The position numbers were made by a program, and so were the translations under genes. DNA of 64,000 nt, from the NCBI RefSeq assembly GCF_001294535.1, contig NZ_LGIC01000033.1, forward strand, positions 208,044 to 272,043. The letters are read 5' to 3'. Of this stretch, positions 18,130 through 28,498 are shown piece by piece. The number at the start of each line of letters is the position of its first letter. Within the stretch, counting starts at the first letter, position 1. The notes under the pieces are model-generated. The model saw only the letters and a list, made by a program, of their open reading frames with translations, ran no database searches and was not told the DNA's origin. The DNA comes from Cypionkella psychrotolerans. GTDB lineage: Bacteria > Pseudomonadota > Alphaproteobacteria > Rhodobacterales > Rhodobacteraceae.

Positions 18130-19977
18130 TTAGCTGCGGCGCAGACCAAAGCGCAGGATCTGGCGATGCACCGTGCTGCGGTCCACCGCAAGTTGCCGGG
18201 CGACGGCAGACACATTCCAGCCTTGTTCGGTCAGCAAATGCTGCAACAGCGCGGGCCCGGTGGTGGTGCGATCGGGCTGCGCCCGCGGCAGATGCGGCAG
18301 CAGATCGGCCTTGCCCAGTGTCGCCTCGCCTGCCTGCAGCGGGTAATTGGCGGCAAGGCATGCGGCCAGCGCCACCATCTGATGCAGATTGCCGCCCCAG
18401 TCCTGTGCCGCCAGCAGTGCCGCCGCTTGGGCATCAAAGCACACCGGCACACCAAACGCCCGCGCGAACAGCCGCTCGGCCAGCGCGATCAAATCCTGCC
18501 GCTGCCCGATGGGGGGCAGATGCAGCGCCGCGCCCGCCAAGCGGTGCAGCAGATCCGGCCGGATGCCGCTTTGCTGATCGGTGCTCAGCGTGGCGATGAT
18601 CCGCGCGTTTGAGCGGCGCTCGCGCAACGCCCCCACCGGGCGATAGCTGCCCGCCGCGATCAACGTCAGCAGCCTGGCCTGCAAGCGCGGCGGCAGTTCA
18701 TTGAGGTTCTCCAGCAGCAAGGTGCCGCCCTCTGCCGCGTCAATCAGGCCGGGGCTGTGGCCGCGCGGATCGCCGCGCCCGAACAGCACCGCCGCCTCAT
18801 CTTCGGTCAAGCTTTCACAGGCGACCGGGATGCAGGGACCTTGGCGGCTGATGGTATGGATGGCTTGCGCAAGGCTGGTTTTGCCCGCGCCACTTGCGCC
18901 CGTGATCAGCAGCGGCATCTGCCCCGGTGCCAACAGGGTGGCGCGGTTCAATAGCTGCCGCATCGCCGGATCATCCCCCGCCAAAGCGCGCAGGGCAGGC
19001 GGCACCGTTGGGCTGCGCATGACTTGCGGCATCGTGGTGCGGCGCGGCTCAATCGCATGGGCGAACAGGCGATAACCGTCGCGGGTCTGGATCAGGCGAT
19101 CCCGCGCAGCGCGCTGGCGGGTTAGGCCTTCCAGCGTCTCAAGGCCAAGCTCGAACACCTCGGACACATGCCGCCCGATCAAGCCCAGCCCCTTGCGCCA
19201 ATCCTGCCCCAAGGTGCGGGCCATTAGACGAGCTGCGCCATTGGTCATGCCGATGACATGGCCGCCCGCATCCAGCGTCAGCGCGGCCTCGGGGTCGACA
19301 TCCAGAAAATCCGGGCTGCTGGCCAGTCGCAGCACCCAATCGGATCGGCTTTCGGCCATGATATTGGCCATCTCGATCCGCCGCGCGGTCTGGCGCACTA
19401 GGTTCAGCGCCAAGAACTGGCTGGCCCGCGCCAAGGGCGAGGACAGCAGCGAGATATCCAGCACCGCCGCAAGACTGCCTGCGGTGTCATAGATTGGCGC
19501 GGCGGTGCAGGACAACCCGCCATGCGTCACATCGAAATGATCGCTTTGATGGATGATCAGCGGCTCACCCGTCTCAATACAGGCCCCCAGCGCACAGGTG
19601 CCCGCCCGCGCCTCGGACCATTCCGCACCCATGTAAAGCCCGCTGCGGCGCAGGTCCTGTTTGTGGTTATCCTCGCCGAGATATTCCACCGTCACGCCAT
19701 CGCGGTCCGACAGCAGCAGCACATAATTCTGCCCGGCGACCAGCTTGTACAGGTCATCAATCCCCGAGCGCGCAATCGAAATCAGATCTTCCGAGCGTTG
19801 CCGATGCTGGCGCAGCGCAGTATCGGGCAGAATATAGGCCTCTGCCCGTGCGGTCGGGTCCAGCCCGTGTTTGTCCAGACAGCGCAGCCAGCTTTGCACC
19901 ACCAGCGGATCACGGCTGCCGCTGCCATGGCGGGCGGCACCTTCGATTTCGCGGATATGCTCGATATCGCTCTGCAT
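18130..19977 (-). CDS. AcoR-like GAF/AAA/Fis regulator lacking GAFTGA
   Basis: A 615-residue regulator: N-terminal GAF-type sensor (about 60-210), a PAS-like segment (225-310), an AAA+ domain (335-540) and a C-terminal Fis helix-turn-helix. Walker A is present (GASGAGKT, 360-367), but the sigma-54 contact loop GAFTGA is replaced by FGRGDPRGHSPG (399-410), and the Walker B pair DE reads EN (LLLENL). So it probably neither hydrolyses ATP normally nor drives sigma-54 polymerase; loss of GAFTGA is known from Rhodobacter NtrC, which uses sigma-70. The ATG at 19977 has GGGAGG before it. It is divergent from a butanediol-type dehydrogenase, its likely target. Confidence 0.85.
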   Translation of the reverse strand: MQSDIEHIREIEGAARHGSGSRDPLVVQSWLRCLDKHGLDPTARAEAYILPDTALRQHRQRSEDLISIARSGIDDLYKLVAGQNYVLLLSDRDGVTVEYLGEDNHKQDLRRSGLYMGAEWSEARAGTCALGACIETGEPLIIHQSDHFDVTHGGLSCTAAPIYDTAGSLAAVLDISLLSSPLARASQFLALNLVRQTARRIEMANIMAESRSDWVLRLASSPDFLDVDPEAALTLDAGGHVIGMTNGAARLMARTLGQDWRKGLGLIGRHVSEVFELGLETLEGLTRQRAARDRLIQTRDGYRLFAHAIEPRRTTMPQVMRSPTVPPALRALAGDDPAMRQLLNRATLLAPGQMPLLITGASGAGKTSLAQAIHTISRQGPCIPVACESLTEDEAAVLFGRGDPRGHSPGLIDAAEGGTLLLENLNELPPRLQARLLTLIAAGSYRPVGALRERRSNARIIATLSTDQQSGIRPDLLHRLAGAALHLPPIGQRQDLIALAERLFARAFGVPVCFDAQAAALLAAQDWGGNLHQMVALAACLAANYPLQAGEATLGKADLLPHLPRAQPDRTTTGPALLQHLLTEQGWNVSAVARQLAVDRSTVHRQILRFGLRRS

Positions 19978-20062
19978 TGTCCCTCCCGCCACGGCCCCGG
20001 TTTTGCCGATAGGTTCGGCGCGATCCTAGCCGACAATTTCCGATTGCATAACCCAGCCGTCT

Positions 20063-20086
20063 GCATGGCGCAGCATTCCGCCATGC
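20063..20086. promoter_or_regulatory. Inverted repeat in the divergent promoter region
   Basis: Arms GCATGGCG and CGCCATGC are separated by 8 bases. It lies just beside the longer palindrome at 20090-20126 and may be a second protein site or part of the promoter. Confidence 0.5.
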
Positions 20087-20089
20087 CGC

Positions 20090-20140
20090 GCGCGCACCTG
20101 TTGCAGCCGATGCAACAGGTGCGCGCAAGGTTGCAACAGG
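20090..20140. promoter_or_regulatory. Long palindromic operator plus half-site
   Basis: Perfect 16-base arms GCGCGCACCTGTTGCA (20090-20105) and its complement (20111-20126) surround GCCGA. A further half-site TTGCAACAGG follows at 20131-20140. The TGTTGCA-N5-TGCAACA core fits a dimeric Fis-type helix-turn-helix regulator. The position between the regulator and the dehydrogenase makes it the likely binding site of the regulator at 18130-19977. Confidence 0.75.
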
Positions 20141-20238
20141 CGGGCGGGTTAAGCCGTTGAAATCGCTTGCGGTGGTTTTCAAGCTTCGGCGCGGTGAGGC
20201 CGCGCGCCACTCTGTCCCCCAAGTTGAGGGAGGACCAC

Positions 20239-21309
20239 ATGAAAGCCTTACGTTTCCACGCCGCCAAGGATTTGCGGATTGAGCAGATCGACGCTGTTCC
20301 CACTCCCGGACCGGGGCAGGTGGCAATCCGCAATCGCTTTGTCGGCATCTGCGGCACCGATCTGCATGAATACGCCTATGGGCCGATCTTCATTCCTTCC
20401 GCACCGCATCCCTTCACCAAAGCCAAGCTGCCGCAGGTTCTGGGCCATGAATTTGGCGGTGTGGTGACAGCCGTGGGCACGGGCGTTGCCCATGTGCGGG
20501 TGGGCGACCGGGTGTCGGTGCAACCCCTGATCATGCCACGCGCCGGGGATTACTTCGCAGATCGCGGGCTGTTTCACCTGAGCGAAAATCTGGCACTGGC
20601 GGGGTTAAGCTGGATTTCGGGCGGCATGGCGGAAGCCGCTTTGCTGAACGATTACAACGTGGTGAAAATACCCGATGCGATGCGCGATGAGGAGGCCGCT
20701 TTGGTCGAACCCACCGCCGTTGCCGTCTATGCCTGTGATCGAGGGCAGGTTTCGGCGGGTCAGTCGGTGCTGATCACCGGGGCTGGGCCGATTGGAATTC
20801 TGACCCTGCTCGCCGCCAAAGCCTTTGGGGCAACCAAGCTGTTTCTGTCCGATCTCAACGACACAAGGCTGGAGCTTGCGCGCAATATCCTGCCCGAAGT
20901 CATCACGCTGAACCCCAAACGTGACGATATCGGCGCCGTGATCCGGGCGCAGACCGAGGGCGGTGTCGGTTGCGACGTGGCACTGGAATGTGTCGGCAAT
21001 GAAAAGGCACTGCAAAGCTGCCTCGATGCTGTGCGCAAGCAGGGCACCATCGTGCAGGTCGGTCTGCATCCGGGGAACTCGGGGATCAACTGGCACAATG
21101 TCACCTTCAAGGATGTCGATATTCGCGGCTCTTGGGCCTATCCGACCCACCTTTGGCCGCGCGTCATCGACCTGATCGCCAGTGGAGCGATTCCGGCGAT
21201 GAAGGTGGTGACGAAGAAAATCCGGCTGGATGACGCGGTGGCGCAGGGCTTTGACGCCCTGCTCGATCCTGCCGGGACGCAGTTGAAGATCCTGATTGAT
21301 CTTGGGTGA
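20239..21309 (+). CDS. Zinc alcohol dehydrogenase, 2,3-butanediol dehydrogenase type
   Basis: A 356-residue medium-chain dehydrogenase. It carries the catalytic zinc phrase GICGTDLHEY with GHEFGG, and the coenzyme motif GAGPIG. The usual cluster of four structural-zinc cysteines is replaced by a sequence typical of butanediol and sorbitol-type members. It has GGGAGG just before the ATG. Divergence from an AcoR-like regulator supports a role in butanediol or acetoin metabolism, by analogy. A flavin monooxygenase follows 82 bases downstream and may be in the same transcript. Confidence 0.88.
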   Translation: MKALRFHAAKDLRIEQIDAVPTPGPGQVAIRNRFVGICGTDLHEYAYGPIFIPSAPHPFTKAKLPQVLGHEFGGVVTAVGTGVAHVRVGDRVSVQPLIMPRAGDYFADRGLFHLSENLALAGLSWISGGMAEAALLNDYNVVKIPDAMRDEEAALVEPTAVAVYACDRGQVSAGQSVLITGAGPIGILTLLAAKAFGATKLFLSDLNDTRLELARNILPEVITLNPKRDDIGAVIRAQTEGGVGCDVALECVGNEKALQSCLDAVRKQGTIVQVGLHPGNSGINWHNVTFKDVDIRGSWAYPTHLWPRVIDLIASGAIPAMKVVTKKIRLDDAVAQGFDALLDPAGTQLKILIDLG

Positions 21310-21390
21310 CACGCAATCGCCGCGCAGGTCACGGGTCTGGGAGGGCCTGCGCGCGGCACTTCAACACGAAAGCAAAAGGGAGGAAACCAT

Positions 21391-23193
21391 ATGCTTGATA
21401 ATACCCCTCAGGGCGCACTTGCGACGCTTGTGGCTGATCTGGATCGCGCGCTGGTGGCGCAGGACGGCGATGCGGTAGCGGATTTGTTTCTGGAAACCGG
21501 ATATTGGCGCGATCTTGCCGCCTTCACTTGGAATTTGAAAACCTGCGAAGGTTGGGCGCAAATCGGCGCGATGGCCAAGGCGCAACTGCCAAAAATCGCG
21601 CCGAAATCGCTTACACTTGATCCTAGTGAAGCGGTCGCCCACGCTGATGGCGTCACCGAAGGTTGGCTAGTGGTGGAAACCGCCACCGGGCGCGGTCAGG
21701 GCTATATTCGGATGAAAGACGGGAAGATCTGGACGCTTTTGACCACCTTGCATGAACTCAAAGGCCATGAAGAACCGCGCAAGCTGCGCCGCCCGATGGG
21801 GGCCGAGCATGGCCATGATCCTGAGCGTAAGACATGGAAGGAAAAGCGCGAGGACGAGGCCGCGCGACTTGGTTACGCCGATCAGCCCTATGTGCTGGTG
21901 ATCGGCGGCGGGCAGGGCGGCATAGCTCTAGGTGCGCGGTTGCGGCAGTTATCGGTGCCGACCATCGTGATCGACAAAAACCCCCGCCCCGGCGATCAGT
22001 GGCGCAACCGCTACAAATCGCTCTGCCTGCATGATCCGGTCTGGTACGATCACCTGCCCTATATCCCATTCCCCGACAACTGGCCGGTGTTCGCGCCCAA
22101 GGACAAGGTCGGCGATTGGTTGGAGATGTATACCAAGGTCATGGAGCTGAATTACTGGTCCTCTACCACTGCCACATCCGCCAGCTATGATGAGGCGAAA
22201 GGCGAATGGACCGTCACCGTTCTGCGTGACGGACAGGAGGTTATTCTGCACCCGAAACAGCTTGTGCTGGCCACCGGCATGTCGGGCAAGGCGAATGTGC
22301 CGGTCTTCAAAGGGCAGGACATCTTCAAAGGTGAGCAGCAGCATTCCAGCCAACACCCCGGCCCGGATGCCTATCGCGGCAAGAAGGTGGTGGTGATCGG
22401 GGCCAACAACTCAGCGCATGATATCTGTGCCGCCCTGTGGGAGAATGGTGCGGATGTGACGATGGTGCAGCGGTCTTCCACCCATATCGTCAAATCCGAC
22501 AGTCTGATGGAGGTTTGTCTGGGCGGGCTTTACTCGGAACAGGCAGTGGCGAATGGCATCACGCATGACAAGGCCGATATGATCTTTGCCTCGGTGCCCT
22601 ATGGCATCATGGCGGGGTTCCATGTGCCGCAATATGACGAGATCAAGAAGCGCGACGCGGGGTTTTATGCGGCGCTGGAAAAGGCCGGCTTCCAGTTGGA
22701 CTTCGGCGATGATGAGTCCGGGCTGTTCATGAAATATCTGCGGCGCGGGTCGGGCTATTACATTGATGTCGGGGCGTGTGATCTGATCATCGACGGCTCG
22801 ATCAAGCTGCAATCGGGCAAGGGCATCAGCCATTTGTCAGAAACCGCTGTGGTTTTGGATGATGGCACCGAACTGCCCGCCGATCTGGTGGTTTATGCCA
22901 CCGGCTATGGTTCGATGAACGGCTGGGCCGCCGATCTGATCAGCCAAGAGGTTGCCGATAAGGTTGGCAAATGCTGGGGCCTTGGTTCCGATACCACCAA
23001 AGACCCCGGCCCGTGGGAGGGCGAGCAGCGCAACATGTGGAAACCGACGATGCAACCCGGGCTGTGGTTTCATGGCGGCAACCTGCACCAGTCGCGGCAC
23101 TACTCGCGCTATCTTGCACTGCAACTGAAGGCGCGCCATGCCGGGTTGGATACCTCGGTCTGGGGGCTGGAGCCACCGCACCATTTGCGTTGA
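21391..23193 (+). CDS. Flavin-containing monooxygenase with SnoaL-like N-terminus
   Basis: A 600-residue oxidoreductase. Residues 1-140 resemble a SnoaL/NTF2-like fold; the rest is a FAD and NADPH monooxygenase with GGGQGG (FAD), the Baeyer-Villiger/FMO-like phrase FKGEQQHSSQ, and a second nucleotide motif VIGANNSAHD in which the middle glycine of GxGNSA is Asn. It likely oxidises a small organic substrate with O2, perhaps a ketone or alcohol product of the dehydrogenase before it. Downstream lies a perfect 11-bp hairpin at 23204-23233 without a T-run. Confidence 0.85.
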   Translation: MLDNTPQGALATLVADLDRALVAQDGDAVADLFLETGYWRDLAAFTWNLKTCEGWAQIGAMAKAQLPKIAPKSLTLDPSEAVAHADGVTEGWLVVETATGRGQGYIRMKDGKIWTLLTTLHELKGHEEPRKLRRPMGAEHGHDPERKTWKEKREDEAARLGYADQPYVLVIGGGQGGIALGARLRQLSVPTIVIDKNPRPGDQWRNRYKSLCLHDPVWYDHLPYIPFPDNWPVFAPKDKVGDWLEMYTKVMELNYWSSTTATSASYDEAKGEWTVTVLRDGQEVILHPKQLVLATGMSGKANVPVFKGQDIFKGEQQHSSQHPGPDAYRGKKVVVIGANNSAHDICAALWENGADVTMVQRSSTHIVKSDSLMEVCLGGLYSEQAVANGITHDKADMIFASVPYGIMAGFHVPQYDEIKKRDAGFYAALEKAGFQLDFGDDESGLFMKYLRRGSGYYIDVGACDLIIDGSIKLQSGKGISHLSETAVVLDDGTELPADLVVYATGYGSMNGWAADLISQEVADKVGKCWGLGSDTTKDPGPWEGEQRNMWKPTMQPGLWFHGGNLHQSRHYSRYLALQLKARHAGLDTSVWGLEPPHHLR

Positions 23194-23203
23194 GGGCAAG
23201 AGT

Positions 23204-23233
23204 CACCGCCGCGCATCGCCTTGCGCGGCGGTG
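23204..23233. terminator. Hairpin after the monooxygenase gene
   Basis: Perfect 11-base arms CACCGCCGCGC and GCGCGGCGGTG with an 8-base loop, 10 bases after the stop. There is no T-run, so it may end transcription only weakly or protect the 3' end. Confidence 0.55.
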
Positions 23234-23267
23234 GGCTTGAAGAGTCACAGCTTCGACGCGGCGGCGG

Positions 23268-24055
23268 CTAAACCTCTGCTAACCGCAGCACTTCGGCAAG
23301 CTTCACGTCAACGACAAGATGATCGACAAAGCCGCCACGCAGCGCCGCGCGGGTAGCTGCGGCTTTGTGCAGGCCGCTGACCACCAGCAGCCCGATCATC
23401 TCGGCCAAAGTGGCATGATCGGCCCCAATCAACCGATCATCCAGCGGCCCAAGCAGGGCAGCACCTTGGTGGCGATCAGGAACTGCACCACATGCGTGTC
23501 AGGCGTGCAGGGGCTCAGCGAGTAGATTACCTTGTTGCAGCGCCGCAGATTGATCAGTTGTTCGGCGATGATCGGCTCGGCCCGCAGCATCGTGGCCAAA
23601 TCGGCGGGGGTGCAGACCGCAGGTGCGTTCAGGTTGATGCAAGCCGCAGACAGCCGCCGGGCGATTTCGCTTTAACAGCTTTCCGAGGTTGGCAGCAGCG
23701 GGTTGGCCATTGATCCGATCAACTGGCGCACCGTCAGATCCGCCACTGGCCACCACGGCACGCTTTGCAGGCTGAACCGTTCCTTCAGCGCATCCGCAGC
23801 GGCATTGACCCGAAAATGGTCCCCGCAATCTTGACGCAGACAATCTGGCGTTCGCGGGCCAAGCGCAAATAGCTGATCACGGTGGGGCGCGACAGGTTCA
23901 GCGCCTTGACGATATCGCCCTGAGTCATTTCCTTGGTGTAGTAAAGCCAAGCGACCTCGGCCACATTGCGGTTTGACGGGTGATTGACGCGGGTTATGGG
24001 GCTTCCGGTATGGGTCAGCGCGCGGCGGGTCAGTGTGCGCCGGGGCGGAGCGCAT
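23268..24055 (-). pseudogene. SorC/DeoR-type sugar-responsive regulator, broken
   Basis: Remnant of a sugar-binding regulator. In the right frames one reads a helix-turn-helix (MTQGDIVKALNLSRPTVISY within about 23872-23935), then KIAG, then in a new frame NAADALKERFSLQSV, then SMANPLLPTSESC, and finally HKAAATRAALRGGFVDHLV near the end at 23268. Frame changes occur at least near 23860 and 23670, and about 80 residues of the effector domain are missing between SLQSV and the SMANP part. It lies last in the decayed sugar operon, which it presumably controlled. Confidence 0.8.
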
Positions 24056-24100
24056 CTTCAGTGATTGTCAGGTCAAAGTCCAATGCGGTATCAGCGGTCA

Positions 24101-24892
24101 AACCAAGGGCGGCCAGATCGGAGTGGTAGCCGCGCAGGGCGTCGGTGGAACCGAGCTCAGTATCGGTAAAACGATTGTGAAAGCTACAGTGGTGGTGATC
24201 ATCAGCAAGATCGCCATCGCCGAGGCGTAAGAGATCTTGCCGCCCATGTTGATGCCAACCCGATAGGCATAAACATCCAGCGTCTCGGTCGCGGTGCCGG
24301 GGGGCCGCCGCCTGTCATCACAAAGATCAGATCGAAGGATTGCAGCGACTCGACGGCTTTGACCAAGGCCAGGCTGATCAGCGGCGCTTTCAGCATCTGC
24401 AGGGTGATATAGGCATGAATTTCCTATGTTCGGGCATTGTCGAGCATCGCGGCTTCGACCGGGGCGCGGGGCAGGGTTTCCAGCAGCTTCACAAAGATCA
24501 CGGTGAAAAACAGCCCCCATTGCCAGATATCCACCACCGGCACCGCGATCAAAGCGATGGACGGATCGGCCAGAAAGGCAAAGCAGATCAGGTTGCGCCA
24601 CTAGGGCTTTTTCACGGTTTCATGCATCAAAACCGCCATGCCCATCGCCAGTAGTAACACGTGCCAGTGACGGTGATCACCTCCCACAGCGCCGAGATTT
24701 GCAGCGCAGTCAGAAAGCGGGGATCGCGCAGCAGTCGGGCGAAGTTATAAAGACCGACAAAATCCGCATCCGCATTGCGCAAGGTGCGGTTCATCAGCGC
24801 CTGCCAAGACGGTACCTGCGGTGGAGACAAAGGCAAGACTGGCCTGCTCCAGCGTGGTAGGCGCGAGTGTTCAGAAAACGGCTTCGGGTCAT
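24101..24892 (-). pseudogene. ABC sugar transporter permease, broken
   Basis: Pieces of a MalF/UgpA-type permease appear in order on the minus strand: RNADADFVGLYNFARLLRDP near 24750, then a frame with WQWGLFFTVIFVKLLETLPR, the EAA-like loop region with AMLDNARTWEIHAYITL, and FDLIFVMTGGGPP, followed in another frame by YRVGINMGGKISYASA. An in-frame stop and several indels separate them. The ATG at 24892 could be the original start. The second permease and the ATPase of such a system are not present. Confidence 0.8.
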
Positions 24893-24948
24893 GGTCAATT
24901 CCGATGCGAAAAGCGCTTGCCGGAACATCCTCCCGGCGAGCAGAGGGA

Positions 24949-26231
24949 TCATTTCACGGCGGCGAGACTGTCTTCGGCGGAAAAAGCCACCTTATCCAGG
25001 GTGGCTTTGATGTCGGTTTTTCTGCCAGTGAACAGCTCTTCCAGCGCAAGATCCAGATTGTCGCCGATCTCTGGCCGCGCTGGACTTGCCATGATCAGCA
25101 GGTTGGTTTTAGGGTTGGTATCCAGCAGCGCCTGAATATATTCCGCAGGCCCCAATTTCTTGTAAGCCGCGCTTTGCAGGGTTGAAACCCGGCCAACGTC
25201 GGACGAAATCCCTTCCGCCAGACGGCTGGCTTCCATATCTTTCGAGGCGGCCCAACACACGAAATCACCCGCCACGATCTTGGTGCAATCGTCCTTCGTG
25301 CCCACTGTCGACACCGCCCAGCCATGGCCCCAGCCCGCCGAACGCAGCGGGTCCGGCGGCGGCGCATAGCCAACCTTGCCCACCGCAGTTGATTTTGAGG
25401 CATCCTCTATCCAAGGCCCGAACACATCGGATTCAATCAGCAAGGCAACTTGGCCGCCACGGAACGCCTCAACCGAATCCGACCAGTTGAAGGTGCCACC
25501 GCCCGGAGGCGCGTTCTGCATCAGATCCATGTAAAGTTTGGTCGCCTTCGGCGGCTTCCGAGGCGAAGGCCGGGCTGCAGTCTCCGTTCAGCCGCTCACC
25601 ACCCACCGCCCGGATGAACGGCGTCCAGCGCCAGACGTTCATCCCCGAGCCGCGCTGACCGCGTGCCGACCAGCTTGTTGTCAGGATCGTTGGTGGCTTT
25701 GATGGCTGCCACAAGTTCGTCCAGTGTTTTGGGCAAGGCGATGCCCTTGGCCTCAAGAACGTCCTTGCGATACATCAGCACGTCGCCGCCGCCGACGAAG
25801 GGCGTGAAATACTGCACGCCGTTGTAGCTGGCCACATTGGCCAGATCGACATGGAAGCTTTTGATATCATTGGGATCCGGCACCACCTCCGCCAGCGGAT
25901 AGACCCAGTCCGCGCTAGCACATTCCGCCAGATTGGCCTCGTCGATATAGATCACCTGATAGGCACCCGCCCCGGTCGAGGCATCCAACCGGGCTTTTGA
26001 GCGGCGCTCGTTCTCGCCCAGCGGGGTAATCTTAACCTCGGTGCCCCATTTGGCGTTGAGCGCGACCAGATGTACATCGAGTGCGGTTACGGCGGGCACG
26101 CCTTGGGCGATCACCCCCAATGTCGGCACCTTACCGATGCAGGCGTCGGCGTCGTGCGCGGAGGCAATCCCCGGCAGCAGGCTTAGAATCATCGGGCATG
26201 CCGTGCCCAAAAGCAGATGTGTCAGTTTCAT
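24949..26231 (-). pseudogene. ABC transporter solute-binding protein, broken
   Basis: The first half (start at 26231) is intact: a signal peptide with AHDADAC, and a family-1 extracellular solute-binding domain reading to about KATNDPDNKLVGT. The frame is then lost at about 25550-25680 and regained at about 25530, from where MDLMQNAPPGGGTFNWSD runs to the normal C-terminus at 24949. The two halves together would make about 430 residues, the normal length. Periplasmic sugar or polyol binding is the expected original role. Confidence 0.85.
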
Positions 26232-26285
26232 GTCTCCCTCTTCCTTGTTGCAGTCCGTTTTTCGCAATCCCAGCGCGCCACTCCC

Positions 26286-26773
26286 TCAGGCAGTCAGCGC
26301 CAGCATCCCCAGATCAAACCTGACGAATTCTTGAAACCTTTGGTCGTCAAACCCAGCGTGGTCCGGGTTCGGATCATACCTGCGCCCCACGCTAGGCATC
26401 GCAGCTGTGGCGCGGGTCAGATAGGGGTGCAGACCGCCCGCAACCGCGGCACCAAATCGCCGCCCCCAGCGCGCCAACTTCTTCAGCTTCGCAAATCTCG
26501 ACGGGAAGTTGGTAGATGTCGGCAAAGATCTGGGCCCAAGGCCCGCTGCGCGCCGCAATCCTACCCGCGTGGCTGAAATCCTCGGCCAACAGTGCCGAAA
26601 TGGCGGCGACGGTAGCAAGTCAGAACGCCTCGGGGTCGCGTTCTACCCGACCATCGGGGTGATGCATCGTCACTACCGAGGCCATGCGCAGCCCAATCAG
26701 CCCCCGTCACAGCGGTCAGCAAGACCTTTACGCCGGTTCCGCCTGTATCAATCGCCAGAACAAGATCAGCCAT
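26286..26773 (-). pseudogene. FGGY carbohydrate kinase, mostly deleted
   Basis: Only about 490 bases of an expected 1.5 kb remain. The N-terminus from 26773 (MADLVLAIDTGGTGVKV) has the phosphate-1 motif of the FGGY fold. Then sequence jumps to the C-terminal ATP-binding part (EDFSHAGRIAARSGPW, then QLPVEICEAEEVGALGAA), with frame changes. The middle, with the catalytic aspartate, is deleted. Its start overlaps the end of the dehydrogenase gene by 8 bases, as in an operon. Confidence 0.85.
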
Positions 26774-28219
26774 GCGCGGCACCCCGATCCGGGTGGCGCA
26801 GAGCAAAGATCCGCGGGTCGGCCATGGCGCGTGCCAGTTCTGCCGCCCGCCGCTCCGGGTCTTCGCCAAGCGCGGCTGCGAGGATCGCTGCCAAATCCTG
26901 CAGCGTGGCCGCGCCGAGATGGGCCCCCAGCGCCAACTGGGTGCGCCGCAACTCCAGATCGTCCAAATAACAGGCCGCGCGGTTGCGGATCAATCACAGG
27001 GTTTCGCGCATCGTATAGCTGGGTGCATCCACCACGGGCCGATCCACGGCCTCGTCGGAAAACCGCGCGACCTCCGCGCCAATCCGGTCATAGCGCCGCC
27101 CCTGCGCCGGTATAGCCGCGGTCGCGCGTCGAGAGCTGTCGTGCGCGGCCCAAATGCGCCAGCATGCGATCAGAGGCGAGTTCTGCAAACGAGCGAAACG
27201 TCATCCACTTGCCACTGACCAGTGACAGCAACAGCCACGCTCTGTGGCAAGTGATCCTCGTGCAAAGCGTGGTCGCGCGGGGCGCGATTGACCGAGCCGT
27301 CAGCGTTCTGCAATGGCCTGATCCCGGTGCCACGGAAACCAGATGCGCTATGATCACGGTGATGTCGTCGAACAGCCGTGAGATCGCAGCCAACAGATAG
27401 CTGATTTCCGCCAAGGGCAGGCAAATCACCATACGCCCGCGCCCGTCATCAAAGTTAAACCCCTGGCCCGCCAGACGGGCGTGCAAGGCCGGATGGTGCA
27501 GCATCATATGCGCGCCCTTGACGCCGCGCACATGCTGGATCTCCACGCCAAGCCGTGCATTGACTCGGTCAATCCATGCCCCGGTCGCATTCAGGATCAC
27601 CCTTGGCCGCAACATCAGCGGACCACTGGGGCGATCGACCACGACGTCACAATCTGCCGATACAGTCCAACGGGCATGGTTCAGCGCCGCCACGGCGGGA
27701 TGGGCCGCAACCGATTCCGCCAGCACCTCAAAGATCAGCGCTTCGGGATTGCTGATCTGACCGTCAAATACTGCACCACGGCGCGGGTGCCCCTGCGAAA
27801 GCTGATGGGAAATTTGGCCGTGTCGGTTGTGGCCTTATGGGCTGGCAACATACGCTCGATGGCACCGAACCATTCGTAGAGCACCAGACCCGCTTTCAAC
27901 GCGAACAGACGCATCGGACCGGATTTCTGCGACACGCCGACAAAGCGCATCGCCTCGCCAAACAGCCCGCGTGGGATCCCATTCAGCGCCCCCACGATTT
28001 CCAGCGGCCTGACCAGATGCGGCGCATGACGCAACAGCAGATTACGTTCACGCGCCGCTTCGGCAACGAGGCGGAATTCGCGCCCCTCAAGATAGCGCAA
28101 ACTGCCACCCCATTCACCCCGCCGCCAAGCACCAGCACCTCGGGGGCAAGGCTCTGCGTAATCCGGGCAATCCCAGCCTCGCGAAACGTCAGGATAGAAG
28201 GGGGCAGCATTTCGGACAT
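26766..28219 (-). pseudogene. FAD-dependent glycerol-3-phosphate-type dehydrogenase, broken
   Basis: The start MSEMLPPSILTFREAG at 28219 leads to a FAD motif (VLVLGGGVNGVAV), but the frame breaks at once. Later pieces are NGIPRGLFGEAMRFVG (about 27950), VILNATGAWIDRVNARLG (27600), the GKWMTFRSFAELASD phrase (27200) and the C-terminal RNRAACYLDDLELRRTQLAL (26950). This is the GlpD/EryB family, which oxidises glycerol- or erythritol-type phosphates. At least four frame changes are needed. It is first in the decayed operon. Confidence 0.85.
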
Positions 28220-28498
28220 GGGCTCATTGGGTTGAAGCGTTTGATCTGCTCCAAATTCATCACATCTTTTCTTTTGTAAGATATGATTATCAAATATTAG
28301 GTGTGTGTCACGACGGACCGGTGCCTGAAAAGCCCGATGCCCGGCCTGCCAACGGCCTGCCGCAGTCGCCTTTCCGACTTTCGCAGAGCGACAAGACGCC
28401 CCATGCCATTGAATTTCGCACGCCAGCAGGCTGGAGCGACCAACCGTGCAATGTTCAGGAATCGTGATGCAATGCTGTCATCCGCGGTGTGACTGCGT
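28220..28498. other. Promoter side of the decayed operon and unassigned DNA
   Basis: From 28255 to 28305 the DNA is clearly AT-rich (TCTTTTCTTTTG, GATTATCAAATATT), unlike its surroundings; it is the likely promoter and operator of the decayed operon. From about 28310 to 28470 the plus strand can be read as a peptide with PEKPDARPANGLPQSP, ending in a stop; I do not recognise it and it may be a gene tail without its body. Confidence 0.5.

Noticed and set aside
18130..19977. A normal sigma-54-dependent activator.
   Set aside because: GAFTGA and the Walker B DE pair are absent.
14818..28219. Frameshifts as sequencing errors.
   Set aside because: The breaks cluster in two loci and include multi-codon deletions and lost domains, while long genes elsewhere, including a glycine-rich GC tract, are intact. 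Errors at single sites cannot be fully excluded.
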